Below, one piece after another: positions 8,408-17,284 of a stretch of DNA of 64,000 bases. Numbering within the stretch: the first letter of the stretch is position 1; every line of letters starts with the position of its first letter. The notes beneath the pieces were generated by a model that was given only the letters and a program-made list of their open reading frames with translations, searched no databases and was not told the DNA's origin. The position numbers and the translations under genes were made by a program. Source of the stretch: an uncultured Clostridium sp. (lineage in GTDB: Bacteria; Bacillota; Clostridia; Clostridiales; Clostridiaceae); NCBI GenBank assembly GCA_934746015.1, contig CAKVEW010000014.1:1-64000 (forward strand), written 5' to 3'.

Positions 8408-9430
8408 CTATGATCTGTATAATAAATATATAAAATAAGGAATTCCTATTATAGATATAACTATTCCTACAGCTAATTCTGACGGTGCAAAAATAGTTTT
8501 AGCAATAAAATCTGATAATATTAAAAGAAAAACACCAATTAAAGCAGTTACTGGCATAAGTTTTCTATGATTTAAGCCTACTAACTGTCTAGCTATATGA
8601 GGTGCCATTAATCCTATAAATCCTATATTTCCTGCAACACATACACATGAACTAATTAAGCCAACACAAGCAAATAATATTTTTCTTTTTTCTTTATCTA
8701 TATCTATTCCAAGGCTCACTACACTACTTTCTTCTAATTGAAAATAATCTAGTAAATGAACTTTCTTATATAGATATAAACTTAAAATTATTATCCAAGG
8801 TAGCATCATATATATAAAAGTCCAATTTGCGTTATATATTGAGCCTGCTTGCCAAACAGCTGCAAATTCAAAATCTCCTGCATTCATCTTCATTGAAAAA
8901 AGCATTGAAACAGCTGAAAATCCACTATTTACTGCTATACCAGTTAAAATAAGTCTTTGCATATCCATCTTTTTATTATTTTTTGAAAATAGTAATATTA
9001 TTAAGGCTGCTAATAATCCACCTATAAAGCCAAACATAGGCATGGCGAATATACTTAGAAAATTACTTCCATCAGTTCTCGTTGGGCTAAAGTTAATAAA
9101 ATACATATATATAATTACTGCTGCTCCTGCCCCTGAATTTATTCCTAGTATTCCTGGATCAGCTAACTCATTTTTTGTTATTCCTTGAAGAAATAGCCCA
9201 GCAACCGAAAGTCCAATTCCAATTAATATAGCTATAATTATCCTTGGAAGTCTAAATTCAAATACTACTAATCTAAATTTATCATTATCATTTAAATTAA
9301 ATAATGTTTGAAATACTTCAATTACACTTATATCATACATCCCATTAATTACATGTAAGTAAAAAGCTAAAAATATTAATAGAATTAATGCTATTATAAT
9401 AAAGGAATATTTAAGTTTTTTCTTATGCAT
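8408..9430 (-). CDS. iron-siderophore ABC permease (FecCD family) 2
   Basis: Membrane subunit of the siderophore importer, 340 residues with about 9-10 hydrophobic segments. FecCD hallmarks are visible: LFLQGITKNELADPGILGINSGA (around 83-105), a RLILTGIAV stretch, and LGFIGLMAPHIARQLVG-like residues (about 268-284) forming the ATPase-coupling loop. Its start overlaps the end of the first permease gene by 8 nt, which implies translational coupling. The two permeases form a heterodimer. Together with the Fur box before the operon, iron-siderophore transport is the best reading. Confidence 0.92.
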   Translation of the reverse strand: MHKKKLKYSFIIIALILLIFLAFYLHVINGMYDISVIEVFQTLFNLNDNDKFRLVVFEFRLPRIIIAILIGIGLSVAGLFLQGITKNELADPGILGINSGAGAAVIIYMYFINFSPTRTDGSNFLSIFAMPMFGFIGGLLAALIILLFSKNNKKMDMQRLILTGIAVNSGFSAVSMLFSMKMNAGDFEFAAVWQAGSIYNANWTFIYMMLPWIIILSLYLYKKVHLLDYFQLEESSVVSLGIDIDKEKRKILFACVGLISSCVCVAGNIGFIGLMAPHIARQLVGLNHRKLMPVTALIGVFLLILSDFIAKTIFAPSELAVGIVISIIGIPYFIYLLYRS

Positions 9431-10430
9431 TCTTTGACCCTCCCTTAGTTTTTATCATATATAAAAAGAAAGGTACTCCTATAATAGCAGTTACTGTTCC
9501 TATAGGTGTTTCAAAAGGAAATGCTATATATCTACTTAATAAATCGCATAATCCTAAGAAAAAAGAGCCTCCTACTAAGGAATATGGAATGATATATTTA
9601 TAATCATGTCCAACTATCATTCTAGTAATATTAGGTATTACTAATCCAACAAAAGCAATCTTACCAACTAGTGCAACAGAAGTTGCAGTTAGTAATACCA
9701 CAGATCCCATAGATAGATACTTTACTATATTTGTTCTTTGCCCTAAGCTAATAGCTATATCCTCTCCCAATGAGCTTATGGTAATATCTTTAGCTATTAT
9801 TATTGCTATTACAATACCAATAACTCCTATTGGTATTACAAGTTTTAATAAGTCACTGTTTACTGTATGAACCTTTGTGTTATACCAAGATGAAATGCTT
9901 TGAGACACTTGGAAGTACATAGCAATAGCTGACCCCAGACTGCTTAAAAAACTCCCTACTATTGTTCCTATAATTGCAAGTCTAACTGGAGATAGTCCAT
10001 TTTTTATAGATGATCCTATTCCTAATACTAGCAAAGCTCCAATTATAGAGCCTATTATAGAAACTAAAATTAGGCTTCCATTTGAAAGCCCTGGATAAAA
10101 AACCATTGCTATAGTGATTAAAAATGCTGAACCATCATTTACTCCCATAAGTGATGGTGATGCCAAATAATTTCTTGTTATGCCTTGCATAATTGAACCA
10201 GCCACAGCTAAGAACCCTCCAACTACTAATACAGCAATAGCTCTTGGTAACCTATTATTTCTTATTATTATATGATCTACATTGCTTTCATCAAAATTAA
10301 AAATAGCATCCCAAACTACTTCTTTTGGTATTGATTTAGTTCCCATACCTACGGATAAAATAGTCACACTAACTATCCCTACTAAACATATTATTAATAT
10401 TAACAAAAATTTCTTATTAAGACCTTTCAT
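9423..10430 (-). CDS. iron-siderophore ABC permease (FecCD family) 1
   Basis: Membrane subunit, 335 residues, with the FecCD pattern: SIMQGITRNYLASPSLMGVNDG (about 83-104), LAIIGTIVGS, and FVGLVIPNITRMIVG near 265-280. It forms the translocation pore with the overlapping second permease. Its start codon follows GGGG with a 6-nt gap. Between it and the upstream binding-protein gene lies about 200 nt containing a copy of the hairpin repeat family, so expression of binding protein and permeases may be uncoupled by that insertion. Confidence 0.92.
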   Translation of the reverse strand: MKGLNKKFLLILIICLVGIVSVTILSVGMGTKSIPKEVVWDAIFNFDESNVDHIIIRNNRLPRAIAVLVVGGFLAVAGSIMQGITRNYLASPSLMGVNDGSAFLITIAMVFYPGLSNGSLILVSIIGSIIGALLVLGIGSSIKNGLSPVRLAIIGTIVGSFLSSLGSAIAMYFQVSQSISSWYNTKVHTVNSDLLKLVIPIGVIGIVIAIIIAKDITISSLGEDIAISLGQRTNIVKYLSMGSVVLLTATSVALVGKIAFVGLVIPNITRMIVGHDYKYIIPYSLVGGSFFLGLCDLLSRYIAFPFETPIGTVTAIIGVPFFLYMIKTKGGSKNA

Positions 10431-10446
10431 ATTTATCCCCTTATAT

Positions 10447-10530
10447 TTGCGCTAAGGCGCAATGTAAAATTAATAATGTAAAATGTAAAATTAAAGAAGA
10501 AACTCCTAACGGAGTTTCTAAAATAATGTT
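10447..10530. repeat. hairpin repeat family, copy A (incomplete)
   Basis: Terminal hairpin TTGCGC-TAAG-GCGCAA (10447-10462), an arm rich in AATGTAAAAT, and an inner hairpin GAAACTCC-taac-GGAGTTTC (10499-10518). The right arm seen in other copies is missing or degraded. Same layout as the copy at 42632, with compensatory changes in the terminal stem. Confidence 0.65.
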
Positions 10531-10632
10531 TTTAATAATTTGTTTTCAAAGGTATATTAAAAATTATACATTTTTACTTTGTAGCAATTACTATATCTAC
10601 AAAATTTTAAATTATACTCTAATACTAACTTA

Positions 10633-11577
10633 TTATTTTAATAAATTATCTACAACTGCATCTAAGAATCTAACCTTTGACCAAGCTGTTCCTCCTTGAG
10701 CTAAAGGTTCAATAGTATTTACGAATACTTTATTATTTTTAGTTGATTCTAAACTCTTAAATATAGGATTTGCTAAAAGTTCATTTAGAGCTTCTGGAGT
10801 ATCCGCATTTTCACTATCTTCAAATTGTAAGAAAATAGCACTTGGATTTATTTCTGCTAAAGTCTCAATTGTTAATTCAGCTTGTGCTTTTGCTTGAGTA
10901 ACTATATCAGGAATTTTCAATCCTAAATCTGTATATAAAACTGGATTTAAATATACATCTGCTGGATATACATACATTAATCCCTTTCTTACTCTAATAA
11001 CTAAAATATCTTGATCCTTATATTTATTTTCTATATCTTCTTTTGTCTTTGAAGACTTTTCTTCGTAGTCTGAAATTAATTTATTAGCTTCATCCTTCTT
11101 ATCTGTTATTTCTCCTAAAGCTAGAAGATTATCTTTCCAATTAGCTGATATATGTGAATATGGTAATGTTACTGCTATCTTGTTTAACTGTGCCATTACT
11201 TCTTCTGAGAATTTTGAAGATCCTATAATGACATCAGGATTTAAACCTAGTATAACTTCTGCATTAGGCTTCATTTTATCTCCAACTAAAGTTGCATCTT
11301 TAAAGTCCTCTGCCAGATACTTTGGAACTTGTCCAGCAACATCTAAAACTCCTACTGCTTTAACACCTAAAGCTGCTGCATCTTCCATTCCTTCTAAACT
11401 TGCAAGAACTATATTTTCAATTTTTTTATCGAAAGAATAGTCTTGTCCTAAATAATTTACTGTAAATGATGCATCTTTATTTTCTACTTCATTTACTTCT
11501 GAAGCTCCCTTTGATGTACAAGCTGTTAAGCTTGCAACTAAAGCTGTTGATAGCAATAATGATAAATATTTTTTCAT
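10633..11577 (-). CDS. siderophore-binding lipoprotein
   Basis: Extracellular solute-binding protein of the FatB/YclQ type (periplasmic-binding fold PF01497), 314 residues. A lipoprotein signal peptide ends in SLTACTSKG with the lipidated Cys at 20. Typical family segments are visible: VGDKMKPNAEVILGLNPDVII and QGGTAWSKV near the C-terminus. The start has GGGGG 6 nt upstream. A Fur box lies 18-30 nt upstream of the start codon, so the operon is probably iron-repressed. It captures the ferric siderophore and passes it to the two FecCD permeases. The ligand is unknown; FatB/YclQ proteins mostly bind catecholate or petrobactin-like compounds. Confidence 0.92.
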   Translation of the reverse strand: MKKYLSLLLSTALVASLTACTSKGASEVNEVENKDASFTVNYLGQDYSFDKKIENIVLASLEGMEDAAALGVKAVGVLDVAGQVPKYLAEDFKDATLVGDKMKPNAEVILGLNPDVIIGSSKFSEEVMAQLNKIAVTLPYSHISANWKDNLLALGEITDKKDEANKLISDYEEKSSKTKEDIENKYKDQDILVIRVRKGLMYVYPADVYLNPVLYTDLGLKIPDIVTQAKAQAELTIETLAEINPSAIFLQFEDSENADTPEALNELLANPIFKSLESTKNNKVFVNTIEPLAQGGTAWSKVRFLDAVVDNLLK

Positions 11578-11594
11578 GTTTATCCCCCATTCGT

Positions 11595-11631
11595 AATGAT
11601 AATCATTTTCAATTCGTAACTATTTTATCAA
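11595..11631 (-). promoter_or_regulatory. Fur box and promoter of siderophore operon
   Basis: A perfect 6-1-6 palindrome AATGAT-A-ATCATT (11595-11607) matches the core of the Fur consensus. A minus-strand TTGATA (11631-11626) could be the -35 box, putting the Fur palindrome over the -10 region. The -10 itself is weak. Confidence 0.75.
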
Positions 11632-11687
11632 ATTATCTAGGAATGGAAAATAGACATTATTTATTATTTTTTGTACTTTTGCCGAAT

Positions 11688-12533
11688 TTATTTTTTAATG
11701 GTTAATCTCTTAACAACATCTGTATTAACCTCTCTATACTTTCTAGGACATATCCCTACATTTTTTTTAAATGTTTTACTAAAATAGAAGCAATCATTAT
11801 ATCCAGTCATATCTGCTATTTCAGAAATTGTGCAACTAGAAAATTTTAATAATCTTTTTGCCTCCTTTAATCTATATTCTGTTAAATATTTTATTGGGGA
11901 TAATCCCGTTACTTCTTGAAAAATATCACTAAACCTTCTTCTATCTATATCTAAAATATCTGATATTTCACTAATTGATATTGACTCACTAAAATTCTTA
12001 TTTATGTATTCAATTCCCTTATTAACTAATTTTAATTTGTCATTATAATGTACTGCTCGTACATTCTCTATTAAAGAATTAATTAAATTTATAAAATCAA
12101 CCTTACAAGAGAATTTGGTGAAATTATCTGGACTTAATGATTTATCTCTAATATTTTCACAGTATTTTAATAGAGGTAGCCTATCATCAATTTCTAAATA
12201 AAAAGATTCCTCTTCTATGTTCTCAAATTTTTTTATAGTTGAAATATTTTTATAATGAACTACATAATACTCTATACCTGAATATTCTGTTTCAACTCTT
12301 ATATTCATACTAGAACCACAATGTAAAATTGTATTACTATTTAAATTATATTTTTTATTATTTAAAGAAAAATAACATTCCCCTATTATCGGTATTACTA
12401 TTCCACATAAACCCTTTGCAGTTTTTCTATTAAGATCTTTTTCATTGGGAGGTAATTTAGCTTTAAAAATATCAACGAACTCAATAGAACTTTCAGAAAA
12501 ATATTCAATTAGCCAATTAATGCTTTGTTTCAT
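11688..12533 (-). CDS. AraC-family regulator of siderophore locus
   Basis: Transcription regulator, 281 residues. The N-terminal half (about 20-115) is a cupin-like ligand-binding region. The C-terminal 100 residues hold two helix-turn-helix units (SISEISDILDIDRRRFSDIF and CTISEIADMTGYNDCFYFSKTF), ending in the AraC signature around CPRKYRE. It sits between the binding-protein gene it probably controls and the divergent esterase gene. By analogy with Btr and YbtA it may sense the ferric siderophore and activate uptake; this is inference from family and position. Its stop is 110 nt before the binding-protein start and no terminator was seen between them, but that gene has its own Fur-type promoter. 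Confidence 0.88.
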   Translation of the reverse strand: MKQSINWLIEYFSESSIEFVDIFKAKLPPNEKDLNRKTAKGLCGIVIPIIGECYFSLNNKKYNLNSNTILHCGSSMNIRVETEYSGIEYYVVHYKNISTIKKFENIEEESFYLEIDDRLPLLKYCENIRDKSLSPDNFTKFSCKVDFINLINSLIENVRAVHYNDKLKLVNKGIEYINKNFSESISISEISDILDIDRRRFSDIFQEVTGLSPIKYLTEYRLKEAKRLLKFSSCTISEIADMTGYNDCFYFSKTFKKNVGICPRKYREVNTDVVKRLTIKK

Positions 12534-12538
12534 GATTC

Positions 12539-12567
12539 TTGACCTTTCCCTTCTATTATTTTATACT
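12539..12567 (+). promoter_or_regulatory. promoter of siderophore esterase
   Basis: TTGACC (12539-12544), 17-nt spacer, TATACT (12562-12567) on the + strand. The -35 begins 6 nt from the start codon of the divergent araC-type gene. Confidence 0.8.
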
Positions 12568-12589
12568 TATTACTAAATATTAGCACAAA
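12560..12589 (-). promoter_or_regulatory. possible promoter of araC-type gene
   Basis: Minus-strand TTTGTG (12589-12584), 18-nt spacer, TATAAA (12565-12560). Its -10 lies on top of the esterase -10, so the two divergent promoters would compete. Confidence 0.5.
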
Positions 12590-12601
12590 GGAGTATTTTT
12601 T

Positions 12602-13336
12602 ATGGACGATTTTAAAATAAAATCAAACTATACCAATAGTTTTTATGATATTAAATTCTACATTCCAGAAGATTCAAATGCAAGTGATTTACCACTAATA
12701 ATAGTACTTGATGGCGGATATTATTTTGAAATAGTTAAATCTTGTATAAAGCAACAAGGACAATTATTTATTAAAACTGGAGTTAAACCTTCAATAGTTG
12801 TAGGGATATGTCATCAAGAATTTGAAAAAAAAGAAAAGAGATTTTTAGACTTCACAGCTCCTTCTGAAAAATATCATATAGATGAAAAAAGAAAATTTAT
12901 GATACCTAATAATCTTGGAGGTAGTGAAAATTTTAATATGTTTATAGAAAAAGAACTACTACCAATAATTGAAGCTAATCTAAGTTTTGATAAGAATAAT
13001 ATAACTATACTTGGCCATTCATTAAGTGGTTATTATGTATTATGGAATTTATTAAAAGGATCAAATATATATAAAAATATAATTTCCTTTAGCCCTTCAG
13101 TTTGGTGGAATGACTATGAACTTCTAGACTTTCCTAACCTAGAAAATAGTGATAAAAATATATTTATAGGAGTTGGCGAAAAGGAAGGTTACATGGTTGA
13201 GGGAGCTGAAAAGATACATAATAAAATTAAAGAATTTAATGAAAACTCTACTATATATATAGCTCCAGAAGAAAATCATGGTTCTGTAGTAATTACTAGC
13301 TTAAGCAGATCACTTAGATATATAAATTCTAAATAA
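12602..13336 (+). CDS. siderophore esterase (alpha/beta hydrolase)
   Basis: Putative esterase of the Fes/IroE/BesA group (PF00756), 244 residues, no signal peptide, so cytoplasmic. The nucleophile elbow is GHSLSG with Ser140 and the likely catalytic His is His226 in EENHGS; an Asp/Glu between them completes the triad. Such enzymes hydrolyse the ester backbone of imported ferric trilactone siderophores to release iron. It is divergent from the araC-type regulator and next to the siderophore importer, which supports this. AAAGGAG lies 8 nt before the ATG. No siderophore biosynthesis gene is present, so the locus looks like a xenosiderophore scavenging set. Confidence 0.85.
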   Translation: MDDFKIKSNYTNSFYDIKFYIPEDSNASDLPLIIVLDGGYYFEIVKSCIKQQGQLFIKTGVKPSIVVGICHQEFEKKEKRFLDFTAPSEKYHIDEKRKFMIPNNLGGSENFNMFIEKELLPIIEANLSFDKNNITILGHSLSGYYVLWNLLKGSNIYKNIISFSPSVWWNDYELLDFPNLENSDKNIFIGVGEKEGYMVEGAEKIHNKIKEFNENSTIYIAPEENHGSVVITSLSRSLRYINSK

Positions 13337-13337
13337 T

Positions 13338-13410
13338 AAAAAGTATGAAATATCTTAATTCTTATAGCTCATGCATTCAAGCTATTGAAATATGTTATTT
13401 CATACTTTTT
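13338..13410. terminator. nested hairpin terminator after esterase
   Basis: Outer stem of 15 bp (AAAAAGTATGAAATA and complement) enclosing a 43-nt loop with an inner hairpin ATAG / CTAT. On the minus strand the inner loop begins CTTGAA and ends GAG, like those at 31766 and 55651. It can terminate the + strand esterase and perhaps the minus-strand gene at 13514. Confidence 0.75.
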
Positions 13411-13513
13411 AAATAATTAATTTAACTATAAACTTTTTACTTTATTAGCACATTATTTAAACGTTTACTTTACAGTTAAAAAATATATTTAATTTCTTTC
13501 AACTCATTTATAT

Positions 13514-13888
13514 TTAAAATTGAACAGTATAGTTAATTTTATCTAAGTTTTCTTCCATAAAAACATCTTGGAGTGTTAATTCATTTCCTCTTAAATCTAT
13601 TATATTATATAATTTATATTCCCATTTCCAATTATAATTATTAAATGAATTTAAAGACTGATTGGTTTCATTAATGGAATATGGCTCACTTATGTTTCCC
13701 ATTGCTAAAACCTTAGTCTTATTAGCATCCGTCTCATCTACTAATACAAACTTTTCAAATTGATTATAATTATCAGGTAAATTAGTTAAGGCATATATCC
13801 CCTTTTCTATAACATCATTTATAGTATCCTTAGTTGCCTTTAAAACTACTATATTTTCTTGCCCCATTAAACAACTTGTTAAACACAT
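13514..13888 (-). CDS. hypothetical protein, 124 aa
   Basis: I do not recognise this gene. It encodes a soluble, acidic 124-residue protein with no membrane segment; the first residues MCLTSCLMGQEN carry two cysteines but no proper signal peptide follows. The middle and end are rich in Asn and aromatic residues (NSFNNYNWKWEYKLYNI). The start at 13888 is supported by GAGGTG 5 nt upstream. It stands alone, with AT-rich non-coding DNA on the right and the esterase terminator on the left. Codon use looks like the rest of the window. Function unknown. Confidence 0.65.
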   Translation of the reverse strand: MCLTSCLMGQENIVVLKATKDTINDVIEKGIYALTNLPDNYNQFEKFVLVDETDANKTKVLAMGNISEPYSINETNQSLNSFNNYNWKWEYKLYNIIDLRGNELTLQDVFMEENLDKINYTVQF

Positions 13889-14133
13889 AAAATCACCTCA
13901 TCCTTTTTATATCTCCCATATAATTTATTATATATTTAATTTTACCAAATATTTTGAATTTTTTCAAAATTTATAAACAATTAAATAAGAGATTTTAAAA
14001 ATTGTCATAGTTTTATTATTTATAATTAGAGTATGCATTCTCATATAATTTTATTATTATATTCTTATTGCTATTACAAATATGTGATAATAATATAAAA
14101 TTCATTTTTTTATTTTTATATTTAATTTATACT

Positions 14134-15020
14134 TTACCACTTATTTAAAACTTTTTCTGCAAAGGCTAAAAAATCTTTCAATATTATCTTTGTACCATTA
14201 TCTAATATCATAGTACCATTAAACTTACCAAAAACTTGATTTTGATCACTACAAATTAATTTTACATCAGTACAAGAAGCCCTATTTAAGATAGGTTTAA
14301 ATTCCATTTCAAATCTTTTATCACTGCTTGTAAAAGTCCAAGGCTTCATATATAAACAATTACCACCTTCATCAGTTGGAATATTAAATGTAACCTCTTC
14401 TAGCTTATGCAAAATACCATCATAAAAAATAGCATTTTCACTTGCCGAACTAGTATCACCAAATCCATATCCAATATTAAAACCCACTTCATGATTATCT
14501 ACTATTCCACAACCAGCACCCCAGTACCATGTATTTTTAATGGAGTAGCAATAACCATTGAATCTTGGGGCTCTTCATCTAATTCAAGATAACAACTAAA
14601 TGTTTGTTTATCATGAAAGTTATCAATTCTACATTCTAAGATTCTTTTCCCAGCTTTATGTTTATAGGATAAATCAACTTTTTTAGAAGTATACACTACA
14701 TCTCCTTTTTTAGAACTTGAAGGCATATTAATTTTTCCAAGAGAAAAGGCTTGAATTGGTGATACTGTTTTTTCTTTTGCATTTTTAAAATCTAAGATAG
14801 AAACACTTTCTAAGCTCATATAAGAATTATCTGCAAGAGTTAAAGCTATTCCATATTGATCATTATATATTAAATAATAATCCCATTCTTTAATACGCAG
14901 AGAATTAGCCTTAATATCTTTTCTATCATAGTCTAGAATTAAGCTTCTTGCATACCCTGATTGATTTAAGTTTCCTTCTTCATTTAATAATTTTGTATTC
15001 CTTATAATCTCTCTTTGCAT
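14134..15020 (-). pseudogene. DUF2804 protein, broken by deletion/frameshift
   Basis: Two adjacent reading frames together resemble one DUF2804 protein. The 5' part (15020-14502, 172 codons) holds the family N-terminus and runs to VIATPLK before it shifts into a short out-of-frame tail and stops. The 3' part is in another frame; from about 14535 it encodes NTWYWGAG and then VGFNIGYGFGDTSSASEN, the typical C-terminal half ending in FAEKVLNKW. The central stretch normally found between the ATP(F/W)K region and NTWYWG, roughly 50 residues, is absent, so this looks like an internal deletion that also changed frame. The GTG at 14487 could restart translation but is unlikely to give a working protein. 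The 5' start is weakly supported. Confidence 0.75.
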
Positions 15021-15202
15021 AAAATCACCCTTTTATTTTAGTAGTTAAAATTTAAAAAAGAAATAAAATAGCCTTAAAAACCTTTATATATCTCCATTTG
15101 ATATTGTTTATAATACCCAAATGTGTATTTTATTTACTTTTATTATAACTGTTTTTTCATTACTATAAAATCAAAAATTGTTAAAAAGATTTTAATAAAA
15201 AA

Positions 15203-15231
15203 TGCACACCCTCATATTGTAAGGATGTGCA
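15203..15231 (-). terminator. terminator after glmS and small gene
   Basis: Stem TGCACA.CCT / AGG.TGTGCA, followed on the minus strand by TTTTTTATT. It ends the glmS transcription unit, including the 54-aa gene. Confidence 0.8.
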
Positions 15232-15241
15232 CTTCTATATA

Positions 15242-15406
15242 TTAAGCCTCTTTTGATAATTCTTCTAAATCAGCTATAATCACATTAACTAAGTCTAATT
15301 TTCCTTTAGCATAGTCCTTTTCATTTAACCAATCAATTCCAAGTTCTAATGCTTTCTTTGTTTCTTTATATTCATCTAATAATTTTTTAATTAATTCTTC
15401 TCTCAT
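15242..15406 (-). CDS. small conserved-looking protein, 54 aa
   Basis: A short minus-strand gene: ATG at 15406, TAA at 15242-15244. AAAGGAG lies 8 nt before the ATG, and the start is 25 nt after the glmS stop with no terminator between, so it is probably co-transcribed with glmS. The product is a charged, likely all-helical peptide (MREELIKKLLDEYKETKKAL at the N-terminus, IIADLEELSKEA at the C-terminus), with no signal or membrane segment. I do not recognise the family. The good ribosome binding site, the terminator right after it and the amphipathic helices support a real gene. Confidence 0.7.
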   Translation of the reverse strand: MREELIKKLLDEYKETKKALELGIDWLNEKDYAKGKLDLVNVIIADLEELSKEA

Positions 15407-15430
15407 ATTCCTAATCTCCTTTATTATATA

Positions 15431-17257
15431 TTATTCAACAGTAACTGATTTTGCTAAGTTACGTGGCTTATCTACATCACAGCCCTTTTGTTTTGCTACG
15501 TAGTAAGCTATTAATTGAAGTGGAACGACTGATAAAATTGGAGTTAACAACTCATGAGTTCTTGGAATATAAATTACTTCATGACAAACTCCATTAACTT
15601 CATTATCCCCTTCAATAGCTATTGCTAAAACCTTAGCTCCTCTTGTAATAACTTCTCTAATATTACTTACCATTTTATCCTTTAACTTATCATCTGTTAA
15701 TAATGCTATAATTGGAGTTCCTTCTTCAACTAAAGCAATTGTTCCATGCTTAAGTTCTCCACCTGCATAAGCATCTGAGTGAATATAAGATATTTCTTTA
15801 AGTTTTAAAGAACCTTCCAATGCTACTGCATAGTCTAATCCTCTTCCTAAGAAAAATAAATCCTTAGTCATATAATGTTTTGAAGCATATTTTTGTAATT
15901 CATCTTTCTTATCTAATATTGCCTTTACTTTTTCAGGTAATACTAATAATTCTTCCTTTAGGGCTTCTGCTAAATTATTATCAATAGTTCCCTTTAGTTC
16001 ACCAAAGTAAATACCTAAAATATAAAATGCTATTAACATAGTTTCATAAGCCTTTGTTGATGCAACTGCTATTTCTGGACCTGCCCAAGTATAAATAACA
16101 TGGTCTGCTTCTCTTGAAACTGAGCTTCCTACAACATTTGTAATGGCAAGAACCCTTGCTCCTACTTTCTTCGCATCTCTTAATACAGCTAAAGTATCTG
16201 CTGTTTCACCAGACTGGCTTACAACTATTACTAATGATTTATCTGTTATAAGTGGATCTCTATATCTAAATTCTGAAGCTATATCAACTTCAACTGGTAT
16301 CTTAGCTAATTTTTCTATTATAGTTTTTCCAACTAAACCTGCATGATAAGCTGTTCCACAGGCTACTATAAATACTCTATCAAAAGACTCTAATTCTTCT
16401 TTTGTAAGATTTATATCATCTAATTGAACAGGGGCATTTTTTAAAACTCTAGATGTTAAAGTATCTCTTATAGCCTTTGGCTGCTCATGAACTTCTTTTA
16501 ACATGAAGTCTTCATAACCGCCTTTTTCAGCTGCATCTATATCCCAAGTAACATGATAAATTTCTTTATCTACTTTTTCTCCATCTTCTGTTTTAATTTC
16601 TACTCCATCTTTAGTTAATATTACAAATTCCTTATCTTCTAATAAATAGACTTCTCTAGTATGATTAATAACTGCTGGTATATCTGAAGCTATAAAGTAC
16701 TCTCCTTCTCCTACACCAACTATTAATGGACTATCTTTCCTAACTGCTACTATTTTATCTGGCTCATTTTTGCAGATAACTCCAATAGCATAACTACCTT
16801 CCATCTTAGAAGTTGCTTTAGTAACAGCTTCAAATAAATCACCTTTATAATAGTAATCTACTAAATTAGGGATTACTTCTGTATCTGTGTCTGAATAAAA
16901 TTCATATCCCTTAGTCTTTAGCCATTCTTTTAGTTTTATATAGTTTTCTATAATTCCATTATGAACAACACTAATTGTTGCATTTCCATTTGTATGAGGA
17001 TGTGAATTGATATCTGAAGGCTCTCCATGAGTTGCCCACCTAGTATGACCTATTCCTATTTTCCCAATTAATGGGCTCTGGTTTAAGTTATCTTCTAGAT
17101 TCTTTAAACGTCCTTTATACTTTCTTACCTTTATTTCTCCATCTTCTAGTACAGCTACTCCTGCTGAGTCATATCCTCTATATTCTAATTTAGATAATCC
17201 CTCAACTAATATTGGAGATGCTTCTTTTTTACCTACGAATCCAACTATTCCACACAT
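15431..17257 (-). CDS. glmS: glutamine-fructose-6-phosphate aminotransferase
   Basis: Cytoplasmic enzyme that makes glucosamine 6-phosphate from fructose 6-phosphate and glutamine, the entry step to UDP-GlcNAc and peptidoglycan. The N-terminal glutaminase domain begins MCGIVGFVG, so Cys2 becomes the N-terminal nucleophile after Met removal. Two SIS sugar-isomerase domains follow (SQSGETADT near 345 and the second SIS from about 455), and the C-terminus ends KSVTVE as in the family. I place the start at 17257 (608 aa) because the nucleophile must follow the initiator Met and AAGGAAG precedes it; upstream in-frame codons are not coding. Expression is under a glmS ribozyme in the leader, so product feedback is expected. 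Confidence 0.97.
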   Translation of the reverse strand: MCGIVGFVGKKEASPILVEGLSKLEYRGYDSAGVAVLEDGEIKVRKYKGRLKNLEDNLNQSPLIGKIGIGHTRWATHGEPSDINSHPHTNGNATISVVHNGIIENYIKLKEWLKTKGYEFYSDTDTEVIPNLVDYYYKGDLFEAVTKATSKMEGSYAIGVICKNEPDKIVAVRKDSPLIVGVGEGEYFIASDIPAVINHTREVYLLEDKEFVILTKDGVEIKTEDGEKVDKEIYHVTWDIDAAEKGGYEDFMLKEVHEQPKAIRDTLTSRVLKNAPVQLDDINLTKEELESFDRVFIVACGTAYHAGLVGKTIIEKLAKIPVEVDIASEFRYRDPLITDKSLVIVVSQSGETADTLAVLRDAKKVGARVLAITNVVGSSVSREADHVIYTWAGPEIAVASTKAYETMLIAFYILGIYFGELKGTIDNNLAEALKEELLVLPEKVKAILDKKDELQKYASKHYMTKDLFFLGRGLDYAVALEGSLKLKEISYIHSDAYAGGELKHGTIALVEEGTPIIALLTDDKLKDKMVSNIREVITRGAKVLAIAIEGDNEVNGVCHEVIYIPRTHELLTPILSVVPLQLIAYYVAKQKGCDVDKPRNLAKSVTVE

Positions 17258-17284
17258 ATTTTTTCTTCCTTCCATTGTCTATTA

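Noticed and set aside
10447..10518. Simple terminator after the binding-protein gene
   Set aside because: The two hairpins and arm match the repeat family layout seen at 42632 and lack a downstream T-tract on the minus strand.
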